Positions 63,891 to 64,000 of a DNA stretch of 64,000 bases are shown here, piece after piece. The notes under the pieces were generated by a model. The model had not been told where the DNA came from. It made no database searches and saw only the letters and a list, made by a program, of their open reading frames with translations. The position numbers were made by a program, and so were the translations under genes. Position 1 is the stretch's first letter; the number at the start of each line of letters is the position of its first letter. This DNA comes from Pseudotabrizicola alkalilacus (GTDB taxonomy: Bacteria; Pseudomonadota; Alphaproteobacteria; Rhodobacterales; Rhodobacteraceae), in contig NZ_QWEY01000007.1 of the NCBI RefSeq assembly GCF_003443995.1, positions 182,854-246,853 of the forward strand. Reading direction: 5' to 3'.

Positions 63891-64000
63891 TAATCGGCTT
63901 GAGGCCGCCCTGCCTGCGTGATTCAAGCTCCCGAACTGACGGGGGTGATGATGAGCAATCTTTTCTGGCTGACGGACGACCAGATGGAGCGGTTGAAGCC
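63878..64000 (+). mobile_element. Left part of an IS5-family insertion sequence
   Basis: From the CTAG at 63874-63877 on, the sequence begins GGTCAGGACCCATTAATC and leads to a transposase start. IS5/IS427-type elements target short A/T-containing sites such as CTAG or TA. The right end lies outside the window. End position inferred by eye. Confidence 0.6.
63951..64000 (+). CDS. IS5-family transposase, N-terminal fragment at window edge
   Basis: ATG at 63951 begins MSNLFWLTDDQMERLKP, the usual N-terminus of IS5/IS427-type transposases (S.LFWL.D.Q..R..P). GGGGGTG lies just upstream. Only 16 codons are visible before the window ends. Confidence 0.75.
   Translation, partial: MSNLFWLTDDQMERLK

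Overview
The window is chromosomal DNA from a high-GC alphaproteobacterium, almost certainly order Rhodobacterales (Rhodobacter/Gemmobacter-like). The case rests on gene content: crotonyl-CoA carboxylase/reductase, ethylmalonyl-CoA mutase, mesaconyl-CoA hydratase and a malyl-CoA thioesterase (the ethylmalonyl-CoA pathway worked out in Rhodobacter sphaeroides), an sdhCDA..B cluster, a group-2 Mrp antiporter with fused A/B subunit, a plant/alphaproteobacterial-type GshA, and BLUF, DUF6455, DUF1737 and NnrU proteins. Genes are tightly packed, often with 4-base ATGA overlaps. No rRNA, tRNA or CRISPR array was seen, and no stretch over 300 bases lacks a gene.

Layout. 0-6 kb: end of a DMT transporter, then an frcBCAK-type sugar ABC importer and kinase, divergent from a FucU-like mutarotase and a ROK regulator (FrcR-like). 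6-12 kb: mrpA'CDEFG cation/proton antiporter. 12-15.5 kb: deoxyribose-phosphate aldolase plus a two-domain ALDH16-type aldehyde dehydrogenase. 15.5-23.3 kb: AlgH/YqgE, a stand-alone DsbD-alpha-like protein, an RND pump with its adaptor, MoaB and a uracil-DNA glycosylase. 23.4-27.2 kb: pyrB, two unknown genes, a dihydroorotase homologue that has lost its metal ligands, and plsY. 27.4-36.8 kb: gshA, rsmE, ubiA, an OmpA/BON protein, small envelope proteins, an esterase and a succinate-semialdehyde dehydrogenase.

36.9-41.9 kb holds ecm and ccr (divergent, with an acyltransferase gene between them) and 57.5-60.3 kb holds mch and the mcl2-like gene. Together with sdh (52.5-56.6 kb) and mdh (62.0-63.0 kb) these form a C2-assimilation/TCA block: crotonyl-CoA -> ethylmalonyl-CoA -> methylsuccinyl-CoA, then mesaconyl-CoA -> methylmalyl-CoA, and malyl-CoA -> malate. 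The 42-52.4 kb stretch is a patchwork: RecD-like helicase, stand-alone Lrp/AsnC sensor domain, YgiC/YgiB-like pair, DUF6455 protein, deoD with an SHMT-like enzyme and an aldo/keto reductase, DUF1989, glutathionyl-hydroquinone reductase-like GST and a BLUF photoreceptor. The last kilobase differs in base composition: two AT-rich unknown genes, the upstream one apparently cut at its 5' end by an IS5-type insertion sequence that runs off the window.

The observations I rate highest are a 12-base sequence shared by the ecm and ccr promoters, paired GTGATCAC palindromes 21 bp apart in front of sdhC, two small lipoprotein genes inside the sdh operon, the non-catalytic dihydroorotase in the pyrB operon, an EcfG-type promoter before csbD, and dispersed GC-rich intergenic repeat families. 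I did not find a clear-cut unknown defence or mobile system.
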